Shown in pieces: positions 16,284 through 25,589 of a DNA stretch of 64,000 bases; position 1 is the first letter of the stretch, and each line of letters starts with the position of its first letter. The stretch comes from Methylobacterium sp. 2A (GTDB lineage: Bacteria > Pseudomonadota > Alphaproteobacteria > Rhizobiales > Beijerinckiaceae). The DNA lies in contig NZ_VUOK01000021.1 in the NCBI RefSeq assembly GCF_009806555.1, positions 124,001 through 188,000 of the forward strand, read 5' to 3'. Under the pieces are notes generated by a model, which did not search any database, was not told the origin of the DNA, and worked only from the letters and a program-made list of their open reading frames with translations. Position numbers and translations under genes: made by a program.

Positions 16284-16734
16284 GACCCCAGACCATGCTC
16301 GTGGTCCCGCGGGTACCCGACAGCGACGTTCCTGTGCTTGGCATACGCGCCGCCGGCGGCCAGGGCCCGGGCGACGTCGGCGGAGTTCGACGTCGTCGGC
16401 TGGCTGACGGCCTCGGCGGAGGATGGGTTCGGATCCCTTGGGACCGGATTCGGGCCGGCCCTCCCGCGGCGGACGCTTCCCGCTATCGCGGCTCCTGATC
16501 GACCGGCAGCTCTCCGGCGGGGGCGTCAGGTCCGACGAGAGACGTGGGACGCTTCCTGCCTCCGATACGTGCCGAAGCGCGACCGCATCGGCAGGAGCAC
16601 GCCAACGGTCGCGGGAGCCGCTTCGTCGCCGCCCCGGTCATTCGCCTCGCGCCCCATGAGCCATCGACCGCGCAACGGGGACGTGCCCGGTCCGAAAAGC
16701 GTTCCTACGGCCTTCCCCCTCGCGGCGTTATCGA
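16284..16734. other. region without an intact gene
   Basis: About 450 bp after the winged-helix gene. Open frames on both strands translate to Arg/Pro/Ser-rich sequence with no motif. It merges on the right with a broken nuclease-like gene and is probably decayed DNA of the accessory region. Confidence 0.4.
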
Positions 16735-17210
16735 CTTGGCGATGGTGAGCACGCCCTTCAGGCCACTGCCGAAGCGGGTGATGGTGTCACGGCGGCGCCG
16801 TAGCGCGCCCCGTAGGAGCGATAGGGAAAGCCAGCTCGGCGACCCGGGAGAACGCGGGCCGCGCGGACCGCGCACGGACATCGTCCTCTCGGTCGTCGGG
16901 GGCGACCAGTGAGGAGTTGCGGGCGACGGCCTCCTCGACGCCGAGCGCCAGGTCGAGCATGCGCACGATGCCGGAGTAGATGCCGGTCGCATGCTCGATC
17001 TCGACGGCCGCCGCCACGTCGCGGCTCGCCTTGTCGAGGCGGATCACGGCGGTCAGCCGCACCGTCTCGGTCGAGCCTTTGGTGGCCGCAGGCGATCCGG
17101 CAGGCAGCCGTGCGACAGCTTGCCCGGCGCATCGGAGCGGTCGCCGTCGTTCGAGGCGATCCAGACGTCGTAGCCGAGCGCGAGCCCCAGGTGGCGCGGC
17201 TTCCGCACGG
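16735..17210 (-). pseudogene. frameshifted restriction-endonuclease-like remnant
   Basis: On the minus strand pieces of one protein are spread over different frames: HLGLALGYDVWIASNDGDRS (about 17,200-17,140); then TVRLTAVIRLDKASRDVAAA with VEIEHATGIYSGIVRMLDLA (about 17,075-16,930); then VAPDDREDDVRARSARPAF; and finally RFGSGLKGVLTIAKSI in another frame (near 16,750). This order matches a widespread nuclease-like family (typically ALGFDVWVANDRS, then IDVLW, then AAFEIESTTSIYSGLLRM, then VAPD). Frame changes near 17,100 and 16,815 and the missing N-terminus make it a pseudogene. Family naming is from memory of the motif pattern. Confidence 0.55.
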
Positions 17211-17512
17211 AGGCGGTCGAGATCCTCGCGCCGGCGGGACAAGGCTCCGTCCGCACCGCGGTCCGGCAGCGAACGCCGCGCCGATCCGAGGTCGAACGGG
17301 AATGCGGTTAGGGCCCGAACCCGCTCGACAGCAGCGCCCTACGGGTGCCGTTCAGACCCACGATGCCGCGCCGCATCGCCAGGTACCCCTCCTGCCGCGA
17401 TCCAGGTTTTTCCGTCTCGCCGTCGCGATCCTGGCCGCGCTCGGAGCCGCTGGCATCGCCATGCAACAGGACGCCGTCGCAGGTGCAGGTTCTGTCCGTC
17501 GCGGAGACAGGG
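17211..17512. other. region without a supported gene
   Basis: About 300 bp between the nuclease-like relic and the histidine kinase stop. Short frames exist on both strands but show nothing recognisable. It may include the lost N-terminus of the relic. Confidence 0.3.
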
Positions 17513-18952
17513 TTATCTCGCGTGTTCGCCGATGACCCGAACAGCGGTTTTGCCGCCCGCCCCCGCATCGCGCGGCCCTTCCTGTCCTCTCGGCTTTCCC
17601 AGAGGCCATAGGACCGCGAAGCGGGCGCCGCCCTCGGGCGAATCCCGCACTTCCACCGTGAACCCGTGCAGCTTTGCGATCGCGGCGACGAGGCCGAGCC
17701 CGAGTCCGTTGCCCGGCGTCTGGCGAGCGCGTTCCGCCCGATAGAAACGCTGGAACACGTGGTCGCGCTCAGCCGGAGAGATGCCGGGCCCGGTGTCCTC
17801 GACGAGGATGACGACGCCCTTCACCTCTCGCGCCAAGCCGATCCGGACACGGCCGCCGGGCGGTGCGAACTTCACGGCGTTGTCGACAAGGTTCGACACG
17901 GCCTCGAAGAGAAGGTCGCGGTCACCGTCGACCGGCGGGATTCCCGCTTCCACGGCGACATCGAGGGAAACGGCCTTGTCCTCGGCGACCGGCGCGTAGA
18001 ACTCCGCCGTCTCGCGGACGACCGCGGCGAGGTCGACCGGCGCGAAGCCCGCGCAGCGCCGACCGTGCTCGATCTCGCCGATGCGCAGTACGGCCGTCAC
18101 CATCGCGAGCGTCTGGTCGATCCAGGCAAGCCCCTGGTCCACCGCCTCGCGGAACTCCGCGACGCTGCTGGCCTGTTCACGGGTTCGCTCCAGCCGCGCC
18201 CGCAGCCTGGTCAGCGGCGTCCGTAGGTCGTGCGCGACCGCGTCGCCGACGCTGCTGACCTCGCCCAGCAGGCGCTCGATCTCGTCGAGCATCCGGTTGA
18301 CGTTGCCGGCCAGCCGGTCGAACTCGTCGTTCCCGCCGCCGACCGGCAGACGCTTGCGCAGGTCCCCGCGCATCACCTGGGCCACCGCGGCCTCCGTCGC
18401 CGCCAGGCGCCGTCGCGCCCGGCCCGCGAGCAGCAATCCCCCGAGCCCCGAGAGCGCGAGCGTCGGCATCAGGCCGAGGCCGAGCGCGCGCAGGGTGGTG
18501 GCTTGCACCCGGTCGATCTCGTCGGTGTCGTGTGCGATGACCACCGTCCTTCCGTCAGGAAGCGAGAGCGCGGCCGCCCAGATCTCGTCGCGCAGCGCGC
18601 GGCCCGCGATGTCGAGGTCGGCGCTGACGCGGTGGGCGTCCCCGTCGCGCGCCAAGCCATCCGGTACGGCGTCGAGATTGCCGGAGCGACGTTTGCCGTC
18701 GGGTCCGAAAAGGCCGCCGAAATGCGTGGCGTGCAGGTCCATGGCAATCCAGGTCTCCGCGCGCATCGCGGTCGCGGCCGGATCCGCCGCTGCCGCCCGG
18801 ACCTCCAGCCGGAGCGTCTCGGCCAGTTCCTCCCGCAGATAGGCGGCCGTCTGCCAGTAGACGAAGGAGAACGTCGCCAACACGAGCAGGACGGACCAGA
18901 TCGCGATGCCCAGCGCCCAACGGAAGGTTGTGGAGCGCAGCAGGTCAGTCAT
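17513..18952 (-). CDS. sensor histidine kinase (OmpR-type two-component system)
   Basis: 479 residues. TM1 is at about 12-32 and TM2 near 165-185, with a periplasmic loop of about 130 residues between them. HAMP-like linker follows, then the H-box DAVAHDLRTPLTRLRARLE, N-box NLVDNAVKF, and G-boxes EDTGPGIS and GNGLGLGL. It is a complete membrane kinase. The start at 18952 overlaps the response regulator stop by eight bases. It is divergent from the RND efflux genes at 19.9-24.3 kb, so it probably senses periplasmic metal and controls that pump; the signal itself is inferred. Confidence 0.9.
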   Translation of the reverse strand: MTDLLRSTTFRWALGIAIWSVLLVLATFSFVYWQTAAYLREELAETLRLEVRAAAADPAATAMRAETWIAMDLHATHFGGLFGPDGKRRSGNLDAVPDGLARDGDAHRVSADLDIAGRALRDEIWAAALSLPDGRTVVIAHDTDEIDRVQATTLRALGLGLMPTLALSGLGGLLLAGRARRRLAATEAAVAQVMRGDLRKRLPVGGGNDEFDRLAGNVNRMLDEIERLLGEVSSVGDAVAHDLRTPLTRLRARLERTREQASSVAEFREAVDQGLAWIDQTLAMVTAVLRIGEIEHGRRCAGFAPVDLAAVVRETAEFYAPVAEDKAVSLDVAVEAGIPPVDGDRDLLFEAVSNLVDNAVKFAPPGGRVRIGLAREVKGVVILVEDTGPGISPAERDHVFQRFYRAERARQTPGNGLGLGLVAAIAKLHGFTVEVRDSPEGGARFAVLWPLGKPRGQEGPRDAGAGGKTAVRVIGEHAR

Positions 18953-19622
18953 CGGGCGCGAGCGTGAAGCCGATGCCGCGCACGTTGTGGATGAGGGGCG
19001 GCTCGCCGACCGCCTCCAACTTGCGGCGCAGGCGCCCGACATGGACGTCGATGAGGTTCGACTTCGGCGTGAACCGGTAGTTCCAGACCTCCTCGAACAA
19101 CAGCGTCCGGGTCACGACCTGACCCGGACGGCGCATCAGGTATTCAAGGAGTTTGAGCTCGCGCGGCAGAAGGCCGAGGTCGCGGGCCCCGCGCCGGCCC
19201 GTGCCGCCGATCAGGTCGATCTCCAGGCTGCCGACCCGCAGGATCGTCTCGCGGGCGTCGACGGGACGGCGCAGGAGCGCCTCGATGCGCGCCGCGAGCT
19301 CCGCGAGCACGAAGGGTTTGGCAAGGTAGTCGTCGCCACCCGCCCGCAGACCGCGGATGCGCTCGTCGACGTCGCCGAGCGTGCTGAGCACCAGGGCCGG
19401 CGTCCGGTTCCCTGCGCGCCTCAGGTCCTGCAGCACGCTGAGCCCGTCGAGCCCCGGCAGCATGCGGTCGAGGATGATCGCGTCCCAGGCCTCGTCGCGC
19501 GCGTAGGCCGCGCCCTCCGGTCCGGTCGAAGCCCAGCCGACGACGTGGCCGCGCCCGCCTAGGTCGCCACGCACCTCGCGTGCCGTCTCGGCATCGTCCT
19601 CGATCAGCAGAAGTCTCGCCAC
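18945..19622 (-). CDS. OmpR/PhoB-family response regulator
   Basis: 225 residues: receiver domain with acidic pocket (LLLIEDD), phospho-acceptor Asp in IILDRMLPGLDG, conserved Lys in YLAKPF, then a winged-helix DNA-binding domain (LLPRELKLLEYLMRRPGQVVTRTLLFEEVWNY and HVGRLRRKLE). It pairs with the overlapping histidine kinase. The 19,623-19,899 stretch between it and the efflux adaptor should carry divergent promoters; TTCAAC and TAATCT separated by 19 bp (19,740-19,770) are the best candidate I see on the + strand. Confidence 0.92.
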   Translation of the reverse strand: MARLLLIEDDAETAREVRGDLGGRGHVVGWASTGPEGAAYARDEAWDAIILDRMLPGLDGLSVLQDLRRAGNRTPALVLSTLGDVDERIRGLRAGGDDYLAKPFVLAELAARIEALLRRPVDARETILRVGSLEIDLIGGTGRRGARDLGLLPRELKLLEYLMRRPGQVVTRTLLFEEVWNYRFTPKSNLIDVHVGRLRRKLEAVGEPPLIHNVRGIGFTLAPDD

Positions 19623-19899
19623 GTGCTTCAGCCTGCCTGAAACGCCCTTTCGGCCATCATACGATCCATTGTCGCAACGAGCCGCCGCCGTCTCGGCGAA
19701 ACGTGAGACTGAACGCGAATTTAGTGGCGACGGGCAGCATTCAACGTAGGTGTTGGAACGGCTCTAATCTAGCGGGACGAATGCGGGCGTGCTCTTGACC
19801 GTCGAGACAGTTTCGCGCCTCGCCGGCGACGGTGACCCCGTCTCCGAGCCGTTCGACGCGAGGGCCCGGGCCAAGCCGGACCCCTCCACACGGGGTCCG

Positions 19900-21162
19900 A
19901 TGGGAAAGCCGTCGGCCCGAGGCTGGGTTCTGCTGGTCGCGGCGGTGGCGCTCGCCTCCGTGGGCTGGTGGCAACGCGGGGTCACGGAAGCCTATCTCAG
20001 ACCTGCGCTCACCTGGCTCGGCGTCGAAGCCCCTTCCCCCGGTCAGGCCACGCGGGCGGAGCAGGCCGACGCGCCTCGACAGGCGGATTCAGACCTCGTG
20101 GTACTCGACGCGGCCGGGCAGAAGCGCCTGGGCCTGGCGTTCGGGCAAGCGCAGGTCCGCAGGATCGTCCTTCCGGTCCGGTCACCTGGCACGGTCAGCT
20201 TCGACGAGCGGCGCGTCACCCATCTCAAGCCGCGGACGCAAGGGCGCGTCCTCAGTCTCGCGGTCCAGCCGGGCGATCCCGTGCGCGCCGGGCAGACGCT
20301 CGCGACCCTCGACGCGGCCGGCGTGCTCGACGCCCGCAACGGCCTCGCCGAAGCGAAGGCGAGCCTCGTCGAGGCGCAAGCGACGGAGAAGGTCGCCGCG
20401 ACGAACCTGAAGCGCGGCCAGGACCTCCTCAAGGTCTCGGGCGTCGCCCAGGCCGACGTCGACCGGCGCCAGGTCGACCTCGCCAAGGCGCACGCGTCCA
20501 CGCTCTCCGCGCAGGCCAAGGTCGAGCTCTACACCGCGCAGTACGAGCGCCTCGCGCCCGAGCCCGGCGCGCCTGTCGGCACCAGCGCCATCGTCTCGCC
20601 CATCGACGGCGTCGTCACGACCGCGAACATCACGCTCGGCGAGGTCGTCGATAGCAACCGCGACGCGTTCACGGTGGCCGATCCCTCTCGCATCCTCGTC
20701 CTTGCCAACCTCTACGGGCGCGACATCGGCAGGGTGAGAGCGGGTGACCCGGCCGAGGTCCGGGCGCCGGTGCCGGACCACCCCGCCTTCGAGGGCCGCG
20801 TGCGCTCCGTCAACGCCGCGCTCGATCCCGCCAGCAACACCGCCCCGGCGCGCATCGAGATCGCCAACCCGGGGGGATTACTCCGCGCCAACATGTTCGT
20901 CCGGGTCGAGATCGCCGCCGACCTCGGACGGGAGGGCGTGACGGTCCCGGCCGCCGCCGTGCAGCAAACCGAGAGCGGCCCCATCGCCTTCGTGCGCACG
21001 GCGGAGGACCGCTTCGAGAGGCGCGTGCTGCAGCTCGGGGTGCAGCGTTCCGACTGGGTCGAGGTCACGAAAGGCGTCGCGGCCGGCGAGACGGTGGTGA
21101 CCGATGGCAGCTTCGGCCTCAAGGCCGTCCTGCTTCGCGCCCTGCTCGGCTCGACGGATTGA
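19900..21162 (+). CDS. RND efflux periplasmic adaptor (membrane fusion protein)
   Basis: 420 residues from the ATG at 19900; a longer GTG start at 19789 is possible. The short form puts the single membrane anchor (GWVLLVAAVALASVGWW) at residues 8-24, as usual. Then come barrel-sandwich halves (GTVSFDERRVTHLKPRTQG, GVVTTANITLGEVV), a long helical hairpin (ARNGLAEAKASLVEAQATEKVAATNLKRGQDLL) and a C-terminal barrel (VTKGVAAGETVVTDGSFGLKAVL). It bridges the inner-membrane pump encoded next with an outer-membrane channel. No outer-membrane gene is adjacent; the TolC-like protein at 1.8-3.3 kb is a candidate partner. Confidence 0.88.
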   Translation: MGKPSARGWVLLVAAVALASVGWWQRGVTEAYLRPALTWLGVEAPSPGQATRAEQADAPRQADSDLVVLDAAGQKRLGLAFGQAQVRRIVLPVRSPGTVSFDERRVTHLKPRTQGRVLSLAVQPGDPVRAGQTLATLDAAGVLDARNGLAEAKASLVEAQATEKVAATNLKRGQDLLKVSGVAQADVDRRQVDLAKAHASTLSAQAKVELYTAQYERLAPEPGAPVGTSAIVSPIDGVVTTANITLGEVVDSNRDAFTVADPSRILVLANLYGRDIGRVRAGDPAEVRAPVPDHPAFEGRVRSVNAALDPASNTAPARIEIANPGGLLRANMFVRVEIAADLGREGVTVPAAAVQQTESGPIAFVRTAEDRFERRVLQLGVQRSDWVEVTKGVAAGETVVTDGSFGLKAVLLRALLGSTD

Positions 21163-21166
21163 CCCG

Positions 21167-24100
21167 GTGAAGGCCTGGTTCGCCCTCCTGATCCGCCGAC
21201 GGTGGCTCGTCCTCGCCGTCGCGCTCGCAGGGACCGCCGGGGGCATAGTCAACCTCGAAGGGCTATCCATCGACGCGGTGCCGGACATCTCGCCCAAGCA
21301 GGTGATGATCCTGACGCTCTCGCCCGGCCTCAGCCCGCAGGAGGTGGAGCGCCTCGTCAGCTTCCCCGTGGAGAACGCGATGGCGGGCGCGCCGGGCCTC
21401 TCGGGCATCCGCTCGATCTCCCGCTTCGGGGTCTCGGCGGTCTACGTCACCTTCGAGGACGGCATGGCCGTCACGGAGGCGCGGGCCCAGGTCTTCCAGC
21501 GCCTGCCCCAGGCCAGGGCGATGATGCCGGCCGGCGTCGGCGAGCCGCAGATGGGGCCGATGGCGACCGGGCTTGGCGAGATCTACCAGTTCGAGCTGCG
21601 CGGGCCGGCCTATTCGCCGATGGAGCTCAAGCGCATCCTTCAATGGACCATCGCACCGCGGCTGAAGCTGACGCCCGGCATCGCGGACGTGAACATTTAC
21701 GGCGGGGAATTGCCGACCTACGAGGCGCGCGTCTCGGCCGAGGCGCTGCACCGCTACGGCGTGACCCTCGGCCAGGTCTACGCGGCGCTCGCCGAGAACA
21801 ACATGGCGCGCGGGGGCGCCTATATCGAGCACAACGACCAGCAGGAGGTGATCCGCGGCCTCGGCCTCGCCAAGGGTCCCGCGGACATCGCCAACATCGT
21901 GGTGGCCACGAACGCGGGCGGCCTGCCCGTCACCGTCGGCACCCTGGGCGAGGTGGTGGAGGCGCCCAAGGTCCGCCTCGGCGCGGTGAGCCGCGACGCG
22001 GCCGGGGAGACCGTCGTCGGCATCGCCATGATGCAGCAGGGCGAGAACGCGAGCGCAGTCGTGGAGCGGGTCAAGGCCGCCATCACGGACCTGCGCCCGC
22101 AATTGCCGCCCGGCATCGAGATCCTGCCCTATTACGACCGCTCGGCCCTGGTGGAACGCACGATCCACACGGTCGAGCACAACCTGCTGGAGGGAGCGGC
22201 GCTCGTCGTCGTCGTGCTGCTCCTCCTGCTCGGCAACCTGCGCGCCGGCCTCGTCGTCGCGGTCGCGATCCCGCTCTCCATGCTGATGGCGTTCGCGGGC
22301 ATGCGGCTCATCGGCCTGTCCGGCAACCTGATGAGCCTGGGCGCCATCGATTTCGGCCTGATCGTCGACGGCGCCGTGGTCATGGTCGAGAACGTGCTGC
22401 GCGCCCGCGGCGGGCAGCCCGGGCGACCGGCCCTCGACGTCATCCGCGACGCCACCGCCGAGGTCGCCAAGCCCATCCTGTTCGCGGTGGCGATCATCAT
22501 CCTGGTCTATCTGCCGGTGCTGGCGCTCGAAGGGGTGGCGGGCAAGATGTTTCGGCCAATGGCCTTGACCGTCATCCTGGCGCTCGCCGGGTCGCTGGTC
22601 CTGACCATGACCCTGATGCCCGCGCTCGCGGCCCTCGCGCTCGCGGGCCGGGGCGTCGGCGAGCGCGAGACGCGCCTCGTCCACGGGGTTCGGGCGCTCT
22701 ACACGCCGGTGCTGCGGCTCGCCCAGCGCCGGGCCGGTGCCACGGTGCTCGTCACCATCGCCCTGTTCGCGGGCAGTTGCCTCGTCGCCACCCGGCTCGG
22801 GGGCGAATTCCTGCCCAAGCTCTCGGAGGGGTCGGTGGTCGTCACCTCGGAGAAGCTGCCCGGGATCAACCTCGACGCCTCGCTCAAGGCCGTCCATCGG
22901 ATCGAGACGGTGCTGACATCCTTCCCCGAGGTGAAGCGCGTCGTCTCGCTCACCGGCAGCGCCGAGATCCCCACCGACCCGATGGGCGTCGAATCGACCG
23001 ACAGCTTCATCACCCTCACCGACCCCGCCACCTGGACGACCGCCGACACGCAGGACGGTCTCGTCGCGGCCTTCGACCGGCGGCTCAAGGAGGAGGTGCC
23101 GGGCGTCGCCTACAGCTTCTCGCAGCCGATCCAGATGCGCATGGACGACCTGCTGGAGGGCGTGCGCGGCGACGTGGCGATCAGCCTCTACGGCGACGAC
23201 CTCGCCGTGCTGAAGGAGAAGGCCGACGCGATCGTGCGCGCCGTCTCGGGCGTGGCGGGCGCGGCCGACGTGAAGGCCGAGGCACAGGCCGGGATGCCGG
23301 CCCTGTCGATCCAGGTCGACCGTGCGGCGGCCGCCCGCTACGGGATCAACGTCAGCGACATCCTCGACACCGTCGAGGCGATCGGCGGGCGTCCGGCCGG
23401 CCTGGTCTATCGCGACGACAACGCCATCACCGACATCGTGGTGCGGCTCGCTGCCGCCGACCGCGGCGACCTTGAGCGCATCCGCGCGCTGCCGGTCGGA
23501 CGCAGCGGCAAGGCCCTCGTCCCGCTCTCCCTCGTGGCGTCGGTCGACGTCGCCACCGGTCCGGCCCAGATCAGCCGCGAGCGCCTGCAGCGGCGCATCT
23601 CGGTCCAGGCCAACGTGCGCGGGCGCGACGTGCAGAGCTTCGTGGCCGAGGCGCAGGCGACGGTAAAGGCCCAGGTCAGCCTGCCGCCGCGCTACGCCCT
23701 GCGGTGGAGCGGGCAATTCCAGAACCTGCAGGAGGCGACGAGCCGGCTTTCCGTGGTGGTCCCGGCCGCGATGGCGGCGATCCTGGTGCTGCTCGTGGTG
23801 ATGTTCGGCGACATCCGGCTCGCCGGGCTGATCTTCCTCAACGTGCCGGTGGCGGCCACCGGCGGCATCCTGGCGCTGTACCTGCGCGGGCTGCCTTTCT
23901 CGGTCTCGGCCGCCATCGGCTTCATCGCCACCTTCGGCATCGCCGTGCTGAACGGCGTCGTGCTGACGAGCTACATCAGGGACCTGGAGCGCTCGCGCCT
24001 CGACGCTGTCCAGGCGGCGACAGAGGCCGCGGAGATGCGGCTGCGCCCGGTGTTGACGACCGCCCTCGTCGCGACGTTGGGCTTCCTGCCGATGGCGCTC

Positions 24101-24304
24101 TCGACCAGCGCCGGCGCCGAGGTGCAACGTCCGCTCGCCACCGTGGTGATCGGCGGCCTGATCACGGCGACGCTCCTCACGCTCGTCGTGCTGCCGGCCG
24201 TCTACCCCTACGTCTCCGGGCTGCGGCTGCCGTTCGGAGGCGGCGATCCGCACCGTGACGTCCGTCCCCCAAACGCCAAGCGCCGGGTCGGGTCCGATGC
24301 CTAG
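21167..24304 (+). CDS. heavy-metal RND efflux pump (CzcA-type inner-membrane protein)
   Basis: 1,045 residues starting at a GTG four bases after the adaptor stop. Full 12-TM RND layout with two large periplasmic loops. TM4 carries the proton-relay signature DFGLIVDGAVVMVEN, the CzcA/CnrA/NccA form; CusA proteins have a different TM4 sequence. The CusA three-Met export site is not apparent: the PN-like loop reads DPMGVESTDSFI. It should therefore export divalent cations (Co, Zn, Cd or Ni) by proton antiport, with Cu(I)/Ag(I) less likely. The substrate call is inference from motif type. Confidence 0.9.
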   Translation: MKAWFALLIRRRWLVLAVALAGTAGGIVNLEGLSIDAVPDISPKQVMILTLSPGLSPQEVERLVSFPVENAMAGAPGLSGIRSISRFGVSAVYVTFEDGMAVTEARAQVFQRLPQARAMMPAGVGEPQMGPMATGLGEIYQFELRGPAYSPMELKRILQWTIAPRLKLTPGIADVNIYGGELPTYEARVSAEALHRYGVTLGQVYAALAENNMARGGAYIEHNDQQEVIRGLGLAKGPADIANIVVATNAGGLPVTVGTLGEVVEAPKVRLGAVSRDAAGETVVGIAMMQQGENASAVVERVKAAITDLRPQLPPGIEILPYYDRSALVERTIHTVEHNLLEGAALVVVVLLLLLGNLRAGLVVAVAIPLSMLMAFAGMRLIGLSGNLMSLGAIDFGLIVDGAVVMVENVLRARGGQPGRPALDVIRDATAEVAKPILFAVAIIILVYLPVLALEGVAGKMFRPMALTVILALAGSLVLTMTLMPALAALALAGRGVGERETRLVHGVRALYTPVLRLAQRRAGATVLVTIALFAGSCLVATRLGGEFLPKLSEGSVVVTSEKLPGINLDASLKAVHRIETVLTSFPEVKRVVSLTGSAEIPTDPMGVESTDSFITLTDPATWTTADTQDGLVAAFDRRLKEEVPGVAYSFSQPIQMRMDDLLEGVRGDVAISLYGDDLAVLKEKADAIVRAVSGVAGAADVKAEAQAGMPALSIQVDRAAAARYGINVSDILDTVEAIGGRPAGLVYRDDNAITDIVVRLAAADRGDLERIRALPVGRSGKALVPLSLVASVDVATGPAQISRERLQRRISVQANVRGRDVQSFVAEAQATVKAQVSLPPRYALRWSGQFQNLQEATSRLSVVVPAAMAAILVLLVVMFGDIRLAGLIFLNVPVAATGGILALYLRGLPFSVSAAIGFIATFGIAVLNGVVLTSYIRDLERSRLDAVQAATEAAEMRLRPVLTTALVATLGFLPMALSTSAGAEVQRPLATVVIGGLITATLLTLVVLPAVYPYVSGLRLPFGGGDPHRDVRPPNAKRRVGSDA

Positions 24305-24632
24305 GAGGGCGGCATCGTACCCACTCGCCCTGACCGTGGTCGCCGTCTGTGGCGCCGCTGCACCTGCAGCCGTCGCTGCTCCCTTCGCGTGCTCGGACTT
24401 CTTACGGATGCATGGATTGCTCCGGCGTGCCGCGGCGATCTGCGGCTACTCCGCCTACAACCCCGCCATCGTCGAGCGTGCGAGGAGTTGCTTCGAGGCG
24501 GTCGGGTCCCGGGAGGGCGCCCGCCAGATGTACGCCGGCGCGTCGGAGTACGACCGGATGGCGGCCGTGCGCAATCGGGACGCGCTCTGCCTCAGCCTGG
24601 CCAGCAAGTTCCCGATGGTGGTGCGCCCGTGA
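24297..24632 (+). CDS. small exported protein, function unknown
   Basis: A 111-residue product whose ATG overlaps the end of the RND pump gene by eight bases. Signal peptide: SYPLALTVVAVCGAAAPAAVAAP. The mature part has four Cys (ACSDF, AICGY, RSCFE, DALCL), spaced so two disulfides are possible. No known domain was recognised. Overlap with the pump gene suggests co-expression. Confidence 0.55.
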   Translation: MPRRAASYPLALTVVAVCGAAAPAAVAAPFACSDFLRMHGLLRRAAAICGYSAYNPAIVERARSCFEAVGSREGARQMYAGASEYDRMAAVRNRDALCLSLASKFPMVVRP

Positions 24633-24861
24633 GGAAAGCGTCCGAGGCCTCCGGGAGGTGGCTCCGAGGGGTGCAGCTCGCCACAGCTGCCTGGTCTACG
24701 CTATCTCAGTCGAAGATGGGGCGGCATCGAACTATGAGGTCGACGCAGGCCTATACACCGGAGTGGCGCAAGATAAGATCTTTATCGTTTATAGTTCGCC
24801 CAACTCATACTCAAGATAGAAATGCAGACTGACAATTTTTTAACCGATGAGGATTCGGGAT
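24633..24861. promoter_or_regulatory. AT-rich leader of the Ros/MucR-like gene
   Basis: The stretch 24,720-24,860 is markedly more AT-rich than anything around it. GATAA (24772-24776) and TTATC (24782-24786) form a dyad around GATCT. Ros/MucR proteins bind AT-rich DNA and usually repress their own genes, so this is a plausible operator region, inferred from composition and position. Confidence 0.35.
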
Positions 24862-25269
24862 ATGCCAAACTTTCAGCTCCCAGAGACCGAAATTCGCGCG
24901 AATCTCACCATCAGCATAGTTTGCGCCTATGTGCGAAACAATGCCGCCGCACCACGCGAGTTGCCTAACCTGATCGCGTCCGTCCACTCGGCCTTGACGG
25001 GCTTGTCGGAACCCGCCGCCGCGGCGTGCGAACGGCCGCCGAGACGCTCGCCGGCGGAGGTGAGAAGTTCGATCACGCCCGACGCGCTCGTCAGCTTCAT
25101 CAACGGCAAGGCCTACGCGCTCCTCAAGCGGCATTTGGCTAGCCATGGATTGACCCCCAGCGCGTACCGGGAACGCTACGGCTTGCCCGACGACTACCCG
25201 ATGGTGGCACCCCGGTATTCGAAACGTCGGTCGACCTTGGCAAGGGCGACCATGTTGGGTCATAGGTGA
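24862..25269 (+). CDS. Ros/MucR-family transcriptional regulator lacking zinc-finger cysteines
   Basis: 135 residues. The N-terminal oligomerisation part (ANLTISIVCAYVRNNAAAPRELPNLIASVHSAL) and the C-terminal DNA-binding part (LLKRHLASHGLTPSAYRERYGLPDDYPMVAPRYSKRRSTLA) match Ros/MucR. The two Cys that normally coordinate zinc (CxxC before GK.F) are Ser and Asn here (SFINGK), though both His remain. Related rhizobial proteins with altered ligands still bind DNA. ATG 24862 has GAGG upstream; ATG 24847 has none. Such proteins silence or modulate AT-rich, often horizontally acquired DNA. Confidence 0.82.
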   Translation: MPNFQLPETEIRANLTISIVCAYVRNNAAAPRELPNLIASVHSALTGLSEPAAAACERPPRRSPAEVRSSITPDALVSFINGKAYALLKRHLASHGLTPSAYRERYGLPDDYPMVAPRYSKRRSTLARATMLGHR

Positions 25270-25589
25270 CACAACACGGGAAACCCTTCTCCGCCGCATT
25301 CTCGACGCCGGCCTCTCCGACGGTGCGAATCCGGGTCGGGCCATGCCGCCCGCCCTGACCGGTGACGGCACGGGGCGAAAGGCGTGTCGGCGGTCACGGA
25401 AGTCCGGTGCGCCCGCGCACCGCGACCCCGGGCAAGCCCACAATGGTCGTCCGTCGAGCGGTCTTGCCGTCGCGGCTGCCGGGCTGCAGGCTGGGCCGGT
25501 CCGTGGCGCGGATCCGTCCCTGTCGCGGCTCGCCGAGCGGGGGCGGGCTGCGCCGTGCCGCGGAGGCCCCGAGCCGAACGAAGCGACCC
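25270..25589. other. intergenic stretch without supported gene
   Basis: 320 bp upstream of the second response regulator. Frames run through it, but upstream of the regulator's ATG the translation is Arg/Pro-rich and without homology. No clear promoter motif or repeat was found. Confidence 0.35.

Noticed and set aside
16909..17535. 208-codon plus-strand frame with a signal-peptide-like end
   Set aside because: It is antisense to the nuclease-like relic; the hydrophobic stretch is isolated and the rest is Arg-rich.
21263..24253. 996-codon minus-strand frame opposite the RND pump
   Set aside because: An antisense shadow: low-complexity His/Arg/Asp/Gly sequence, while the plus strand encodes a complete RND protein.
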